Shown piece by piece: positions 15,170-23,202 of a stretch of 34,519 nt of DNA. Made by a program: the position numbers and the translations under genes. The notes under the pieces are model-generated. The model searched no databases. It had not been told where the DNA came from and was given only the letters and a program-made list of their open reading frames with translations. The stretch comes from DASCNA01 sp036011305 (lineage in GTDB: Bacteria; Verrucomicrobiota; Lentisphaeria; Victivallales; GWF2-38-69), in contig DASCNA010000247.1 in assembly GCA_036011305.1 (NCBI GenBank), forward strand, positions 1 through 34,519. The letters are read 5' to 3'. How positions within the stretch are numbered: the first letter of the stretch is position 1; each line of letters starts with the position of its first letter.

Positions 15170-15951
15170 TATGCACAATTGCTTTTATTCTGTTGTTTGT
15201 TGTTTTATTTATCCAGGTTATATATCTTTTTAAAGATCCAAACAGAGTTGATCCATTTTCTCACTGGCTATATATAATAATTTTCAGTCTTCTGTTTATA
15301 GAAACTATTATTCGCAGTATACAGATTCAATTTTTTGCAATTACAAATACTTTTGAATCATTAATATTTTTTGCAGGTGTAATTATTCTACTGCTGGCAA
15401 TATACAAAATTAAATTAAAAAATAAGGCTTTGCCTTTGATATTATTTACCGGAACATTAATGGGAATTCTATTTCTGGCAATTGCCTCTTCACCAATTGC
15501 GCCAAAAACTGTAAAACCTCCTATTCCGGCATTGCGATCAATGTGGCTGGCTCTACATGTATCTTTTGCCTTTATAGGAGAAGCTTTTTTTACTCTGGCA
15601 TTCCTTTCATCTATCTACTATCTATTAACAAAAAATATAAAACGTAAAAAACTGTTAGATAAGATGACATATGTTTCAATTGCTACAGGATATCCTATTT
15701 ATACTATAGGCGCTCTGATATTCGGAGCCATATGGGCTGAATATGCCTGGGGTAGATTTTGGTCATGGGACCCAAAAGAAACGTGGGCTTTGATTACATG
15801 GATGACTTATACCCTATATCTGCATACTCGAATAATGAAAAAATGGCAAGATAAACGTTCGGCAGTTATATCCATAGTAGGTTACCTGTTCACATTGTTT
15901 ACTTTTTTTGGTGTTAACTTTCTTTTGACTGGATTACATAGCTATAAATAA
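15166..15951 (+). CDS. ccsA: Cytochrome c biogenesis protein CcsA (heme-handling WWD family)
   Basis: Polytopic protein of 261 residues, partner of ResB in system II cytochrome c maturation. About eight hydrophobic segments are visible. The heme-binding WWD motif is clear in the segment from WAEYAWG through WSWDPKETWAL, followed by W and the YLHTRI histidine; other conserved histidines are in PFSHWLY, LALHVSF and the terminal GLHSYK. The start overlaps resB by ATGA. With ahbABC/D upstream, the window encodes the later part of heme synthesis, the lyase and the cytochrome target. It ends the run that begins at 7515; rlmF follows 41 bases later. Confidence 0.9.
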   Translation: MICTIAFILLFVVLFIQVIYLFKDPNRVDPFSHWLYIIIFSLLFIETIIRSIQIQFFAITNTFESLIFFAGVIILLLAIYKIKLKNKALPLILFTGTLMGILFLAIASSPIAPKTVKPPIPALRSMWLALHVSFAFIGEAFFTLAFLSSIYYLLTKNIKRKKLLDKMTYVSIATGYPIYTIGALIFGAIWAEYAWGRFWSWDPKETWALITWMTYTLYLHTRIMKKWQDKRSAVISIVGYLFTLFTFFGVNFLLTGLHSYK

Positions 15952-15992
15952 TGATGTTTATTTAAGGTTGAAATTAAATATCCTCTAAGCTA

Positions 15993-16946
15993 ATGAAAAA
16001 AAATAATAAACAAAGATCAGACTTGCACCCACGAAACAGGCATCGTGAGTTTTATAATTTTAAAAAACTTACTGAATGCTGTCCTGAGTTGGCTAAATTT
16101 GTTTTTATAAATAAATATAAAAATAAATCAATTGATTTTGCTGATTCTGAGGGCGTAAAAACTCTGAATAAATCACTTCTAAAATACTATTATGAAATTA
16201 ATTATTGGGATATTCCACCATCCTATTTATGCCCGCCAATTCCGGGTAGAGCAGATTATATTCATTACATTGCTGATTTATTTGGAAACTCAAACAACGG
16301 GGATATTCCATTAGGTATAAAAGTAAAATGTTTAGATATAGGTGTAGGAGCAAATTGTGTGTATCCGATTATAGGAAACAGAGAATACGGATGGTCATTT
16401 GTTGGAGTTGATATCGATCCTATTTCACTTAAATCAGCTCAGAAAATAATAAATAAAAATCAATTACTTAAAGGGAATATAGAGCTTAAATTACAGCACA
16501 ATCCACAAAATATCTTTAAAGGTATTATCCTTAAAGATGAACACTTTGATATCTCAATCTGCAACCCTCCATTTCATGCTTCATTAAAGGAAGCTAAAAC
16601 AGGTACCCGACGTAAACTAAATAACTTGAATCATAAAAAGGACAGTAATATAAAATTGAATTTCGGTGGTCAAAACGGTGAGCTCTTCTGTAAGGGAGGA
16701 GAAATTGCATTTGTAAAAAATATGATTAAGGAAAGCAGGGAATTTGCTAACTCCTGTCTTTGGTTTACTACATTGATTTCTAAAGAATCCAATCTCAAAA
16801 CTGTCTATAAAACTCTCAAAGATGTGAAAGCTATAGAAATCGCAACAATTCCAATGAAACACGGAAATAAAATATCTCGAATTCTCGCCTGGACATTTCT
16901 ATCTCTTGAACAACATAACAAGTGGGCAAAAACAAACTGGAATTAA
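15993..16946 (+). CDS. rlmF: 23S rRNA (adenine-1618-N6)-methyltransferase
   Basis: SAM-dependent methyltransferase of 317 residues that matches RlmF (YbiN), which methylates A1618 of 23S rRNA. Recognisable blocks are LHPRNRHREFYNF near residue 11, YLCPPIPGRADYIHY, the SAM motif LDIGVGANCVYPI, VGVDID, and the catalytic NPPFHAS near residue 190, then LNFGGQNGELFCKGGE. The length matches the E. coli protein. It is only 41 bases from ccsA but unrelated in function, so it may be read by run-through from the respiratory operon. No clear ribosome binding site is seen. Confidence 0.93.
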   Translation: MKKNNKQRSDLHPRNRHREFYNFKKLTECCPELAKFVFINKYKNKSIDFADSEGVKTLNKSLLKYYYEINYWDIPPSYLCPPIPGRADYIHYIADLFGNSNNGDIPLGIKVKCLDIGVGANCVYPIIGNREYGWSFVGVDIDPISLKSAQKIINKNQLLKGNIELKLQHNPQNIFKGIILKDEHFDISICNPPFHASLKEAKTGTRRKLNNLNHKKDSNIKLNFGGQNGELFCKGGEIAFVKNMIKESREFANSCLWFTTLISKESNLKTVYKTLKDVKAIEIATIPMKHGNKISRILAWTFLSLEQHNKWAKTNWN

Positions 16947-16970
16947 TATATCAAAAATATTAGGAATAGT

Positions 16971-17047
16971 TGATTAACTTAATCATGAGTAGAAAGTATG
17001 GCAGTTACTAATTGCCTGACAATCGATAGTGAAATGGGAAGTAACTG
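16971..17047. repeat. Inverted repeats in gene-free stretch after rlmF
   Basis: The 488 bases between rlmF and the ATPase gene (16947-17434) hold no credible gene. They begin with TGATTA-ACT-TAATCA (16971-16985), followed by an 8-bp inverted pair, CAGTTACT (17002-17009) and AGTAACTG (17040-17047), 30 bases apart. These could fold as RNA or mark a decayed mobile element; the rest is AT-rich with no clear signal except the palindrome at 17353. Confidence 0.4.
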
Positions 17048-17352
17048 TTAGGTCAAGTCTTAGCTAATGCACATTAACAAGCCACTAGTTTGACTGGTTG
17101 CATATGACTTTATTTAACAATATTCACTTTTCATTTTAGCTTTTTCAGAATTTTCAATAATACCAATGAGTTTGATTTTTAATATTTATATGATTTTTTC
17201 TATGTCATATTTATCATAGATTTATTATTTTATCTTGGAATTTATTTTGTTTTTATTAATGACATATTGCACTCTTAGTAGTTCCCAACTTTATGAAAAA
17301 TAAAGTATGCAAGAACCAGAGAAAGCCGTTTAGTAGATATTACCGAATCTAT

Positions 17353-17389
17353 CTCCCCCAGATCTCTCCTTATAAAAGAGGGGGGGGAG
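17353..17389. repeat. GC-rich palindrome, possible dispersed repeat
   Basis: CTCCCCC (17353-17359) pairs with GGGGGAG (17383-17389); inside, CTCT can pair with AGAG around CCTTATAA. An unbroken run of eight G (17380-17387) stands out in this AT-rich DNA. The shape resembles small dispersed palindromes seen in many genomes. It lies 46 bases beyond the 3' end of the ATPase gene and could act as a terminator, though no T-run follows on the minus strand. Confidence 0.45.
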
Positions 17390-17434
17390 CTTTGATCTTT
17401 TTCAATTTACTGTACTAAAATTGCTTAACAACAG

Positions 17435-19987
17435 TTATTGAGTCACTATATTGTGCTTAAGTTTATGATTCCATTGTCTATATTTTGCATTTTCTGATTT
17501 TGATGTAAATATTTTCTCTACAACAATTCTAATAGCGTTAAAAATAAACATCCACACTATGTCATAAACCCATATAAGAGCTATCATCTGCCATGAAATA
17601 CTTTCCATTCCAAGCCATCCCATATAACATATTATGACAGCTACAATCTGAGTGCCGAATATTGATAAAAGAAGAATCGTTGAAGGTCTGGGTTTTTGCC
17701 AGAACCATTTTGTTTTGTGCCGAGAAATAAAAAGTATCAAATGACCTGCAACAGCTATCTGAAGAAAGAGTACGGTCTGAATTTCACGGTAAAAGCCCAG
17801 CGAAAATAGAGTGTTTTTATAAAGGCCGCTAATATGTGCTAATATCTCGGGGTGCTGCAGTAGGGCATATATTATAAAATTTTGGATTACAGCAACTATT
17901 CCCATAATAATACCAATGATAAAGACCTTATTCTTATGCCATTTTATAGGGAGTATATCAGCCTCAGCATTATCATATGCTATTGCCATCATAGGAATAT
18001 CATCGAGAAGTGCCACAAGAACTACCATTATTGCAGTCATTGGTATACCGAGTGCAACCTTCGGCAATGGGAAGAAAATTATAGCAAAAGTCAGAAATAG
18101 AAGTACATCAAGTGTCATGACTACCCGATAATTCATGTAAGCAGACATTATATTAAATATTTTTCGTGATGCTTTAATAGCATTACTTATAACAGATAGT
18201 CCAGGTGCTGTTAAAATAAGATCAGCGGAAGCTCTGGCCGCATCAGTGGCCCCTTGTACTGCTACTCCTACGTTTGCCCGTTTGAGCGCCGGTGCGTCAT
18301 TTACCCCATCTCCTGTCATAGCTACAGTATGTCCTAGATTTTGAAATACTTTAACAATTCCATGTTTATGCTCAGGAAAAACTCTTGCAAATCCATCAGC
18401 AGTAATTATTTTTCTCTTTAGTGATTTCGTGACTTCATCTTTATTTTCAATATTTTCTTCTTCCTTAAAGATATTAGAAGCTATTTTAATATTAGTTCCC
18501 ATACCAAGTTGATGTGATGTTTCAACAGCTATTGCAGAATCATCTCCTGTAACCATCCTCACTTTTAGACCATGAGTTTTAACATCCTCAATAACCTGAG
18601 TTGAGTCTTCACGAGGTGGATCAAATAGCGACAGGATGCCTGAGAGCATAAAATTTTCGGAGTTACCTTCAACGATTGCTACTCCAAGAGATCTATAACC
18701 ACGTTCTGCAAGACTGTTAACTTCTTTAAGTGCTTTATTTTTTTCATCTTCACTATCAAGACATTTTGCTATTATAACCTGCGGGGCACCTTTAATTATA
18801 GTATAATTTAAACCATTTTTATCGGTAACATAGCCTACAGTCATTTTAGTCACAGGATCAAATGGTATATACTTGGTCTGTTTGTATTCTGACAGAGTTC
18901 CTGGATCTGCACTTGCGACGCATGTAGCATCTATTGCTTCTGTTGAGTCCTGTTTAGAAGCAAGAGCTGCATATAAATTCAGTTCACTGAAATTTTTTGC
19001 CCCAAAAAGTATTGGTTCTTTTAAAGAAAGTTTGTTTTGTGTAAGTGTTCCTGTTTTATCTGAGCAAAGGATATCTACTCCTGCCAGTTCTTCAATAGAT
19101 TGAAGCCTGGAAACAATAGCTTTCTGTTTGGACAGCATAAGAGCTCCGAGAGCCATGGTAATTGTTAAAACAGCAGGCATGGCCACGGGTATTGATGCTA
19201 CAATTATCACAAGAACCAATGATATAGTATCACCTAAATCAGGGTGTCCCATCATCATTACAATAAAAACAATTATACAAAAAAGAATAGAAAGACTAGT
19301 TAAGTAATTTCCTATAGTATTTACAGATTTCTGGAAATTTGAGAGTTGAGAATCCTGTTGAGACAGTTCCGCTATTTTTCCAAAGGAAGTATTTGCTCCC
19401 GTAAATGTAACCAGACAATCCATATCTCCTGATTTTACAACAGAACCTGAATAGCCAAGATCACCAATTTTTTTATTAACCGGAAGTGACTCACCAGTTA
19501 ATGCAGCCTGGTCAATTGAACAATACTCGCCTGAAACCATTATACAGTCAGCAGGAATAATATTTCCATTTGAAATATTAATAATATCACCCGGGACAAG
19601 GTTTTTGGATTCAATTGTACACCATTTACCGTCACGTTTTACCCTGGATTTAGGAGCCATAGAATTTTTAAGAGCTTCCAGGGCACCTGCCGCTTTTATA
19701 GTCTGGAAGTATTCTATCGAAGAATTAATACATAGCATGCATAGAATAAGCCAGAAATCAGTCCAGTCATACATAATGAATGAAAGAACACATGCGACTA
19801 TTATTAAAATGTTGATCGGTCCACTTAAAGTGTGAAGAAAAATTTTAAATTTGCTTTTTTTCTTTTCTTCAAGTTGATTGAAACCAAATTTATTAATTCT
19901 GGTTGCTGCATCTGAAGAAGAAAGCCCATCTTTAGAAGAGTTTATGTTTTTAAACTCTTCATCAATATTATATCTTTTTTCAGCCAT
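17435..19987 (-). CDS. P-type ATPase, P3A plasma-membrane H+-ATPase family
   Basis: Cation-transporting ATPase of 850 residues. Motifs in order: TGES (164-167), PVAMP in TM4 (267-271), the phosphorylation motif DKTGTLT (310-316, D310), MVTGDD (478-483), TGDGVNDAP (558-566), and a TM6 segment ALLDDIPMMAIAYD whose Asp matches the proton-binding Asp position of the H+-ATPases. The length and PVAMP rather than the heavy-metal CPC motif fit subfamily P3A, so proton export or membrane-potential maintenance is the best guess. It is read divergently from a LysR-type gene 165 bases away, a classic arrangement for control of one by the other. No metal-binding N-terminal domain is present. The ribosome binding site is weak. 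Confidence 0.9.
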   Translation of the reverse strand: MAEKRYNIDEEFKNINSSKDGLSSSDAATRINKFGFNQLEEKKKSKFKIFLHTLSGPINILIIVACVLSFIMYDWTDFWLILCMLCINSSIEYFQTIKAAGALEALKNSMAPKSRVKRDGKWCTIESKNLVPGDIINISNGNIIPADCIMVSGEYCSIDQAALTGESLPVNKKIGDLGYSGSVVKSGDMDCLVTFTGANTSFGKIAELSQQDSQLSNFQKSVNTIGNYLTSLSILFCIIVFIVMMMGHPDLGDTISLVLVIIVASIPVAMPAVLTITMALGALMLSKQKAIVSRLQSIEELAGVDILCSDKTGTLTQNKLSLKEPILFGAKNFSELNLYAALASKQDSTEAIDATCVASADPGTLSEYKQTKYIPFDPVTKMTVGYVTDKNGLNYTIIKGAPQVIIAKCLDSEDEKNKALKEVNSLAERGYRSLGVAIVEGNSENFMLSGILSLFDPPREDSTQVIEDVKTHGLKVRMVTGDDSAIAVETSHQLGMGTNIKIASNIFKEEENIENKDEVTKSLKRKIITADGFARVFPEHKHGIVKVFQNLGHTVAMTGDGVNDAPALKRANVGVAVQGATDAARASADLILTAPGLSVISNAIKASRKIFNIMSAYMNYRVVMTLDVLLFLTFAIIFFPLPKVALGIPMTAIMVVLVALLDDIPMMAIAYDNAEADILPIKWHKNKVFIIGIIMGIVAVIQNFIIYALLQHPEILAHISGLYKNTLFSLGFYREIQTVLFLQIAVAGHLILFISRHKTKWFWQKPRPSTILLLSIFGTQIVAVIICYMGWLGMESISWQMIALIWVYDIVWMFIFNAIRIVVEKIFTSKSENAKYRQWNHKLKHNIVTQ

Positions 19988-20100
19988 AATGTTTCATCTT
20001 TTCTCTCTTACTACTCTAAAAGAATTTCCTCTTTATAATTTTTATCAAAACCTTTAATACCGAATATTATACTTGTTTTGCTGAATTGAAAAATTAATAA

Positions 20101-20133
20101 TAGTAATATATATTATTAGTTATAGTAATATAT
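20101..20133. promoter_or_regulatory. Direct repeats and palindrome between ATPase and LysR genes
   Basis: TAGTAATATAT occurs at 20101-20111 and again at 20123-20133, spaced exactly 22 bases, or about two helical turns. The first copy is part of a 12-base palindrome (20104-20115). LysR-type proteins usually bind such AT-rich dyads between divergent genes, so this is a candidate operator. AT-richness makes chance occurrence possible. Confidence 0.35.
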
Positions 20134-20152
20134 GATTTGATATGAGGACAGC

Positions 20153-21073
20153 ATGAGATTATCAAGCATAAATTTGAATTTATTGGTAGCGCTTGATGCT
20201 CTACTTGATGAACAAAATGTATCCAATGCCGCCAAAAGATTAAACTTAACTCAATCTCAATTAAGTCATGCGTTAAAACAGTTAAGAGAAATATTTGATG
20301 ATGACTTACTTATAGTAGGCCCCAAACGGCAGATGCTTCTTACAGAAAAAGCTAATAGTTTAATACTACCCGTAAATAAGGCTATGAATGATATCGAAGA
20401 AATTTTCGAAGGACTGACACCTTTTGATCCGTCAAATGACCAAACAAATTTTACTATAGCTGTAAATAGTTATTTTTATTCTCGTATCATCCCTGGATTA
20501 TTAAAAGTATTGGATGAACAGGCTCCAGGTATGTCTCTAAATATAAAGGAGATGGATACGATTGATGATTATAGTAGATTTTGTATAAGGAATTTAGATT
20601 TAGCTATCGGCGCATATAGGATTGATTCTTCAAATATAAATTGCGAAACTATTTCTCAGGGTACATATGTATGTTCTGTATCAAAAAAACATCCAATAGC
20701 AACGAAGAAAAAGTTAACAGTGCATGACTTAAAGCAATATCCTTTGCTTTTGATTACTTCAAATGGAAGTGATTATGGCAAAGAAGTATGTGCCTTAGTT
20801 AAAAAGAATGTTGGTAAGAATTGTTTTGTAAGGGCAGTAACACCTTATGTAATGGCTACATTAGAACAGCTTAATGATTTAAAACATATTTGCATTTCTA
20901 ATAGTATCTTTGCTGAAAAATTTGCAGAAAGACTGAAATTATTGATTTTTGATGTTCCGTTTAAAACACCTGTTATTTCATTTACTATGAATTGGAAAAG
21001 AATAGATGATAGCAGTAAACCTCATAAGTGGTTACGTGATAATATTAGAAGAATTATATCTGACGTTTATTAA
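20153..21073 (+). CDS. LysR-family transcriptional regulator (NodD/LeuO-like)
   Basis: LysR-type regulator of 306 residues. The N-terminal winged helix-turn-helix (about residues 4-63) shows the typical AAKRLNLTQSQLSHALKQLR block, followed by a substrate-binding domain from about residue 90 to the end. The NLNLLVALDALL opening is characteristic of the NodD/LeuO/SyrM branch. The effector cannot be predicted. It is divergent from the P-type ATPase, which is its most likely target along with itself. A GAGG sequence sits upstream of the ATG. 307 bases without a gene follow. Confidence 0.9.
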   Translation: MRLSSINLNLLVALDALLDEQNVSNAAKRLNLTQSQLSHALKQLREIFDDDLLIVGPKRQMLLTEKANSLILPVNKAMNDIEEIFEGLTPFDPSNDQTNFTIAVNSYFYSRIIPGLLKVLDEQAPGMSLNIKEMDTIDDYSRFCIRNLDLAIGAYRIDSSNINCETISQGTYVCSVSKKHPIATKKKLTVHDLKQYPLLLITSNGSDYGKEVCALVKKNVGKNCFVRAVTPYVMATLEQLNDLKHICISNSIFAEKFAERLKLLIFDVPFKTPVISFTMNWKRIDDSSKPHKWLRDNIRRIISDVY

Positions 21074-21380
21074 AAATATTTAAATTAAAAAGTACCTGTG
21101 AATATTTATAGTTCTACATGTACAAAATAATATATAATCTGATTTTCATAAATAACATCAAAATTCTAGCTTTTATGATACAGCATGTATAAAGATACCA
21201 TTAAACATTTTAGTGCTGTAGATCAATTTTTAATATTCTCTCATCTCATTTAACTGATTCAATAACTATTTAAGTGGAACAACTGTATTAATATTGATAA
21301 AAAACCATTTAGATTTTTATTTAAAAAGTTATAATTAAAACAGAATAATTTGAGGGAAAAGTTATAGAGAAAGGGTTTAT
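21074..21380. other. Gene-free interval between LysR and MscS genes
   Basis: 307 bases, AT-rich, with no open frame worth calling, no RNA gene recognised and no clear hairpin terminator. It probably holds the end of the regulator transcript and the promoter of the MscS gene, but no convincing -35/-10 pair stands out. Confidence 0.5.
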
Positions 21381-22187
21381 ATGAATTTTGTCAGCCATCT
21401 TCAAATGTTGTATAGTACATATGGTTTTAGAATAGTTGTAGCTGTAATTCTTTTAATAATTGGTTTTTTTATTGTTAAGTTAATAAGAAAAATTACTGCT
21501 GTAATAATAAAAAACACTCATATTGAACCTACATTGGGTTCTTTTTTGAACTCACTAACAGGTTTGATTTATTATTTATTATTTTTTATTATTATTTTCA
21601 GTGTTGCCGGCATCCCGACAAGTTATTTTGCAGGTGTAATTATAGGTTTGGTTACAGCTATTGGTTTTTCATTGAAGGATGAGGTAAAAACAATATCGAA
21701 TGGAATTTTGATACTTTTGACAAAACCTTTTAAAGTAGGTGATATTATTAAAGTCGGAAATTTTGCAGGAGTTGTAAAAAATATAAGTTTGTTTCAGACA
21801 AAGTTAACTACTTTTGATAACATGGAAGTAATAATGACAAATGCTCAAATGTTCAGCACAGGCTTAGTAAGACTTAATGCGAATAAAACAAGAAGACAGG
21901 ATATAATTATTGGAGTATCATACGATGATGACATTAAGAGTGTAAAAACAGTACTGGAAAATATTATTAAGGAAAATAAATTTATACTGAAAGAGCCGGC
22001 ATCTAAAATTGTGATAAATGAATTTGCTGACAGTTCAGTTAATTTCCTAATTAGATTCTGGGTTAACGGGGCAGATTTTTTAAATGCTAAATTTACTGTA
22101 AATGAAAGAATCAAAATAATCTTTGATGAGCAGAATATATCTATACCGTTTCCTCAGCAAGATATTCACATGATAAAAAACGAATAA
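21381..22187 (+). CDS. mscS: Small-conductance mechanosensitive channel, MscS family
   Basis: Compact MscS-type channel of 268 residues. Two N-terminal membrane segments (about 14-34 and 53-75) are followed by the pore-lining TM3 with small residues (AGVIIGLVTAIGFSLKDEV), then the beta domain starting PFKVGDIIKVGNFAGVV and a C-terminal alpha/beta domain. It would open under hypo-osmotic stress to release solutes. Length is slightly below E. coli MscS (286). It appears to be a single-gene unit ending at the hairpin at 22201. The ribosome binding site is weak (GAGAAAGGG). Confidence 0.9.
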   Translation: MNFVSHLQMLYSTYGFRIVVAVILLIIGFFIVKLIRKITAVIIKNTHIEPTLGSFLNSLTGLIYYLLFFIIIFSVAGIPTSYFAGVIIGLVTAIGFSLKDEVKTISNGILILLTKPFKVGDIIKVGNFAGVVKNISLFQTKLTTFDNMEVIMTNAQMFSTGLVRLNANKTRRQDIIIGVSYDDDIKSVKTVLENIIKENKFILKEPASKIVINEFADSSVNFLIRFWVNGADFLNAKFTVNERIKIIFDEQNISIPFPQQDIHMIKNE

Positions 22188-22190
22188 AGA

Positions 22191-22230
22191 ACAAAAAAAA
22201 CGGTCAAATATTAGCTATTTGACCGTTATT
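22191..22230. terminator. Bidirectional terminator between convergent genes
   Basis: A perfect 10-bp stem (CGGTCAAATA 22201-22210, TATTTGACCG 22216-22225) with a 5-base loop, preceded by a run of A and followed by TTATT. On the minus strand the run becomes eight T, so it should stop the surface repeat gene strongly and the MscS gene more weakly. Confidence 0.8.
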
Positions 22231-22252
22231 GCTGTCATATAAGATTATTCTA

Positions 22253-22915
22253 TTACTTACTAAAGTTGAATATAGGAAAGTATGGGAGAAAACCATTTTT
22301 CATATAGTTTAACAGTCCTATCTGAATTCCTTTGGAACCATTATCGCAGTTTATATTAAATACTCCTAACTGAATTCCTTCAAAATTATAGGCACTGTTG
22401 CTTACTCCGCATTGAAAACCTTTAGAGTTATAATCTGAGTAATTTATAATACTGAACATTATTGAATCAGAATTTACTGAACTTACATTACAAAGTCCAA
22501 ACTGTAAACCGTTTGACTCTTCAAATTCATTATATCCGCCTACCTGTGCACCTTTATACCATCTGGCAACATTCATGCCTGCAAGTTGCAAACCTGTGCT
22601 GTTATAGGTGTTGATATTCAAGATTGAAGCTTGGAGCCCATTTGCATTATCACACTCTGTTACTGCAGAGAGAATCATTCCATCTGATTTTCCGTCTGTT
22701 CCCTGATTAACATATGCATATGGCAGACCAAGTATTAATCCATAAGCATTATTTGTTTTCGGCCAATAAAGTCCTTCAAGAATATCAAATCGCACAGGTG
22801 TCCATGAACTACTGTAATTTCCTGCAGGTGTTGGTACAGTTGCAGCAAATGTATTTATACTTAAGATCGTTAGGAGTACACCTAAAATGCATGTTGATGT
22901 TAGCCTTTTAATCAT
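22253..22915 (-). CDS. LA_2272-type surface repeat protein
   Basis: Secreted protein of 220 residues with a signal peptide (residues 1 to about 25, basic start then hydrophobic run ending at NTFA-A). After it the chain is built of irregular repeats of about 21-24 residues with a G-[LIF]-Q-x-[GA]-x-x-N core, for example GLQLAGMN, GLQFGLCN, GFQCGVSN, GIQLGVFN and GIQIGLLN. This is the pattern of LA_2272-type surface repeat proteins of spirochaetes and some other Gram-negative bacteria, probably a beta-solenoid or outer-membrane beta structure. Its biological role is unknown. It is transcribed alone, divergent from the sugar porter, with AGAGG upstream of the ATG. Confidence 0.75.
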   Translation of the reverse strand: MIKRLTSTCILGVLLTILSINTFAATVPTPAGNYSSSWTPVRFDILEGLYWPKTNNAYGLILGLPYAYVNQGTDGKSDGMILSAVTECDNANGLQASILNINTYNSTGLQLAGMNVARWYKGAQVGGYNEFEESNGLQFGLCNVSSVNSDSIMFSIINYSDYNSKGFQCGVSNSAYNFEGIQLGVFNINCDNGSKGIQIGLLNYMKNGFLPYFPIFNFSK

Positions 22916-23202
22916 TCTTTGCCTCTCTTAATTTTTAAAATAAAATGAATTTTTGATAATATAAGCGAAATACTTACTATTAATTAAATTCTAAGGTAGG
23001 CTGTATTTATTTTCAATACATACATATAAAGCTCTATTAAATTTTTATGAAAAATATTTGTATATTTAGTTTTTGATAGTGAACAATACTGTTATATTTT
23101 ATAATTAAGGGATTTAGTTTTTCAATTTTTACTTTAATTAGTATTACTTTCACTGAAATAGCGAAATCAATTATTTTAATAATCATAAAAAATGAGGGAT
23201 TT
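22916..23202. other. Divergent regulatory interval, surface repeat protein / sugar porter
   Basis: 287 AT-rich bases between two divergent genes. TATAAT is present at 23100-23105 on the plus strand, but the best TTGATA (23073-23078) is 21 bases upstream, too far for a good promoter. No dyad or RNA element is convincing. Confidence 0.3.

Noticed and set aside
16985..17434. Small genes or a CRISPR array in the stretch after rlmF
   Set aside because: Open frames are very short and lack start signals; the repeats are inverted pairs, not regularly spaced direct repeats.
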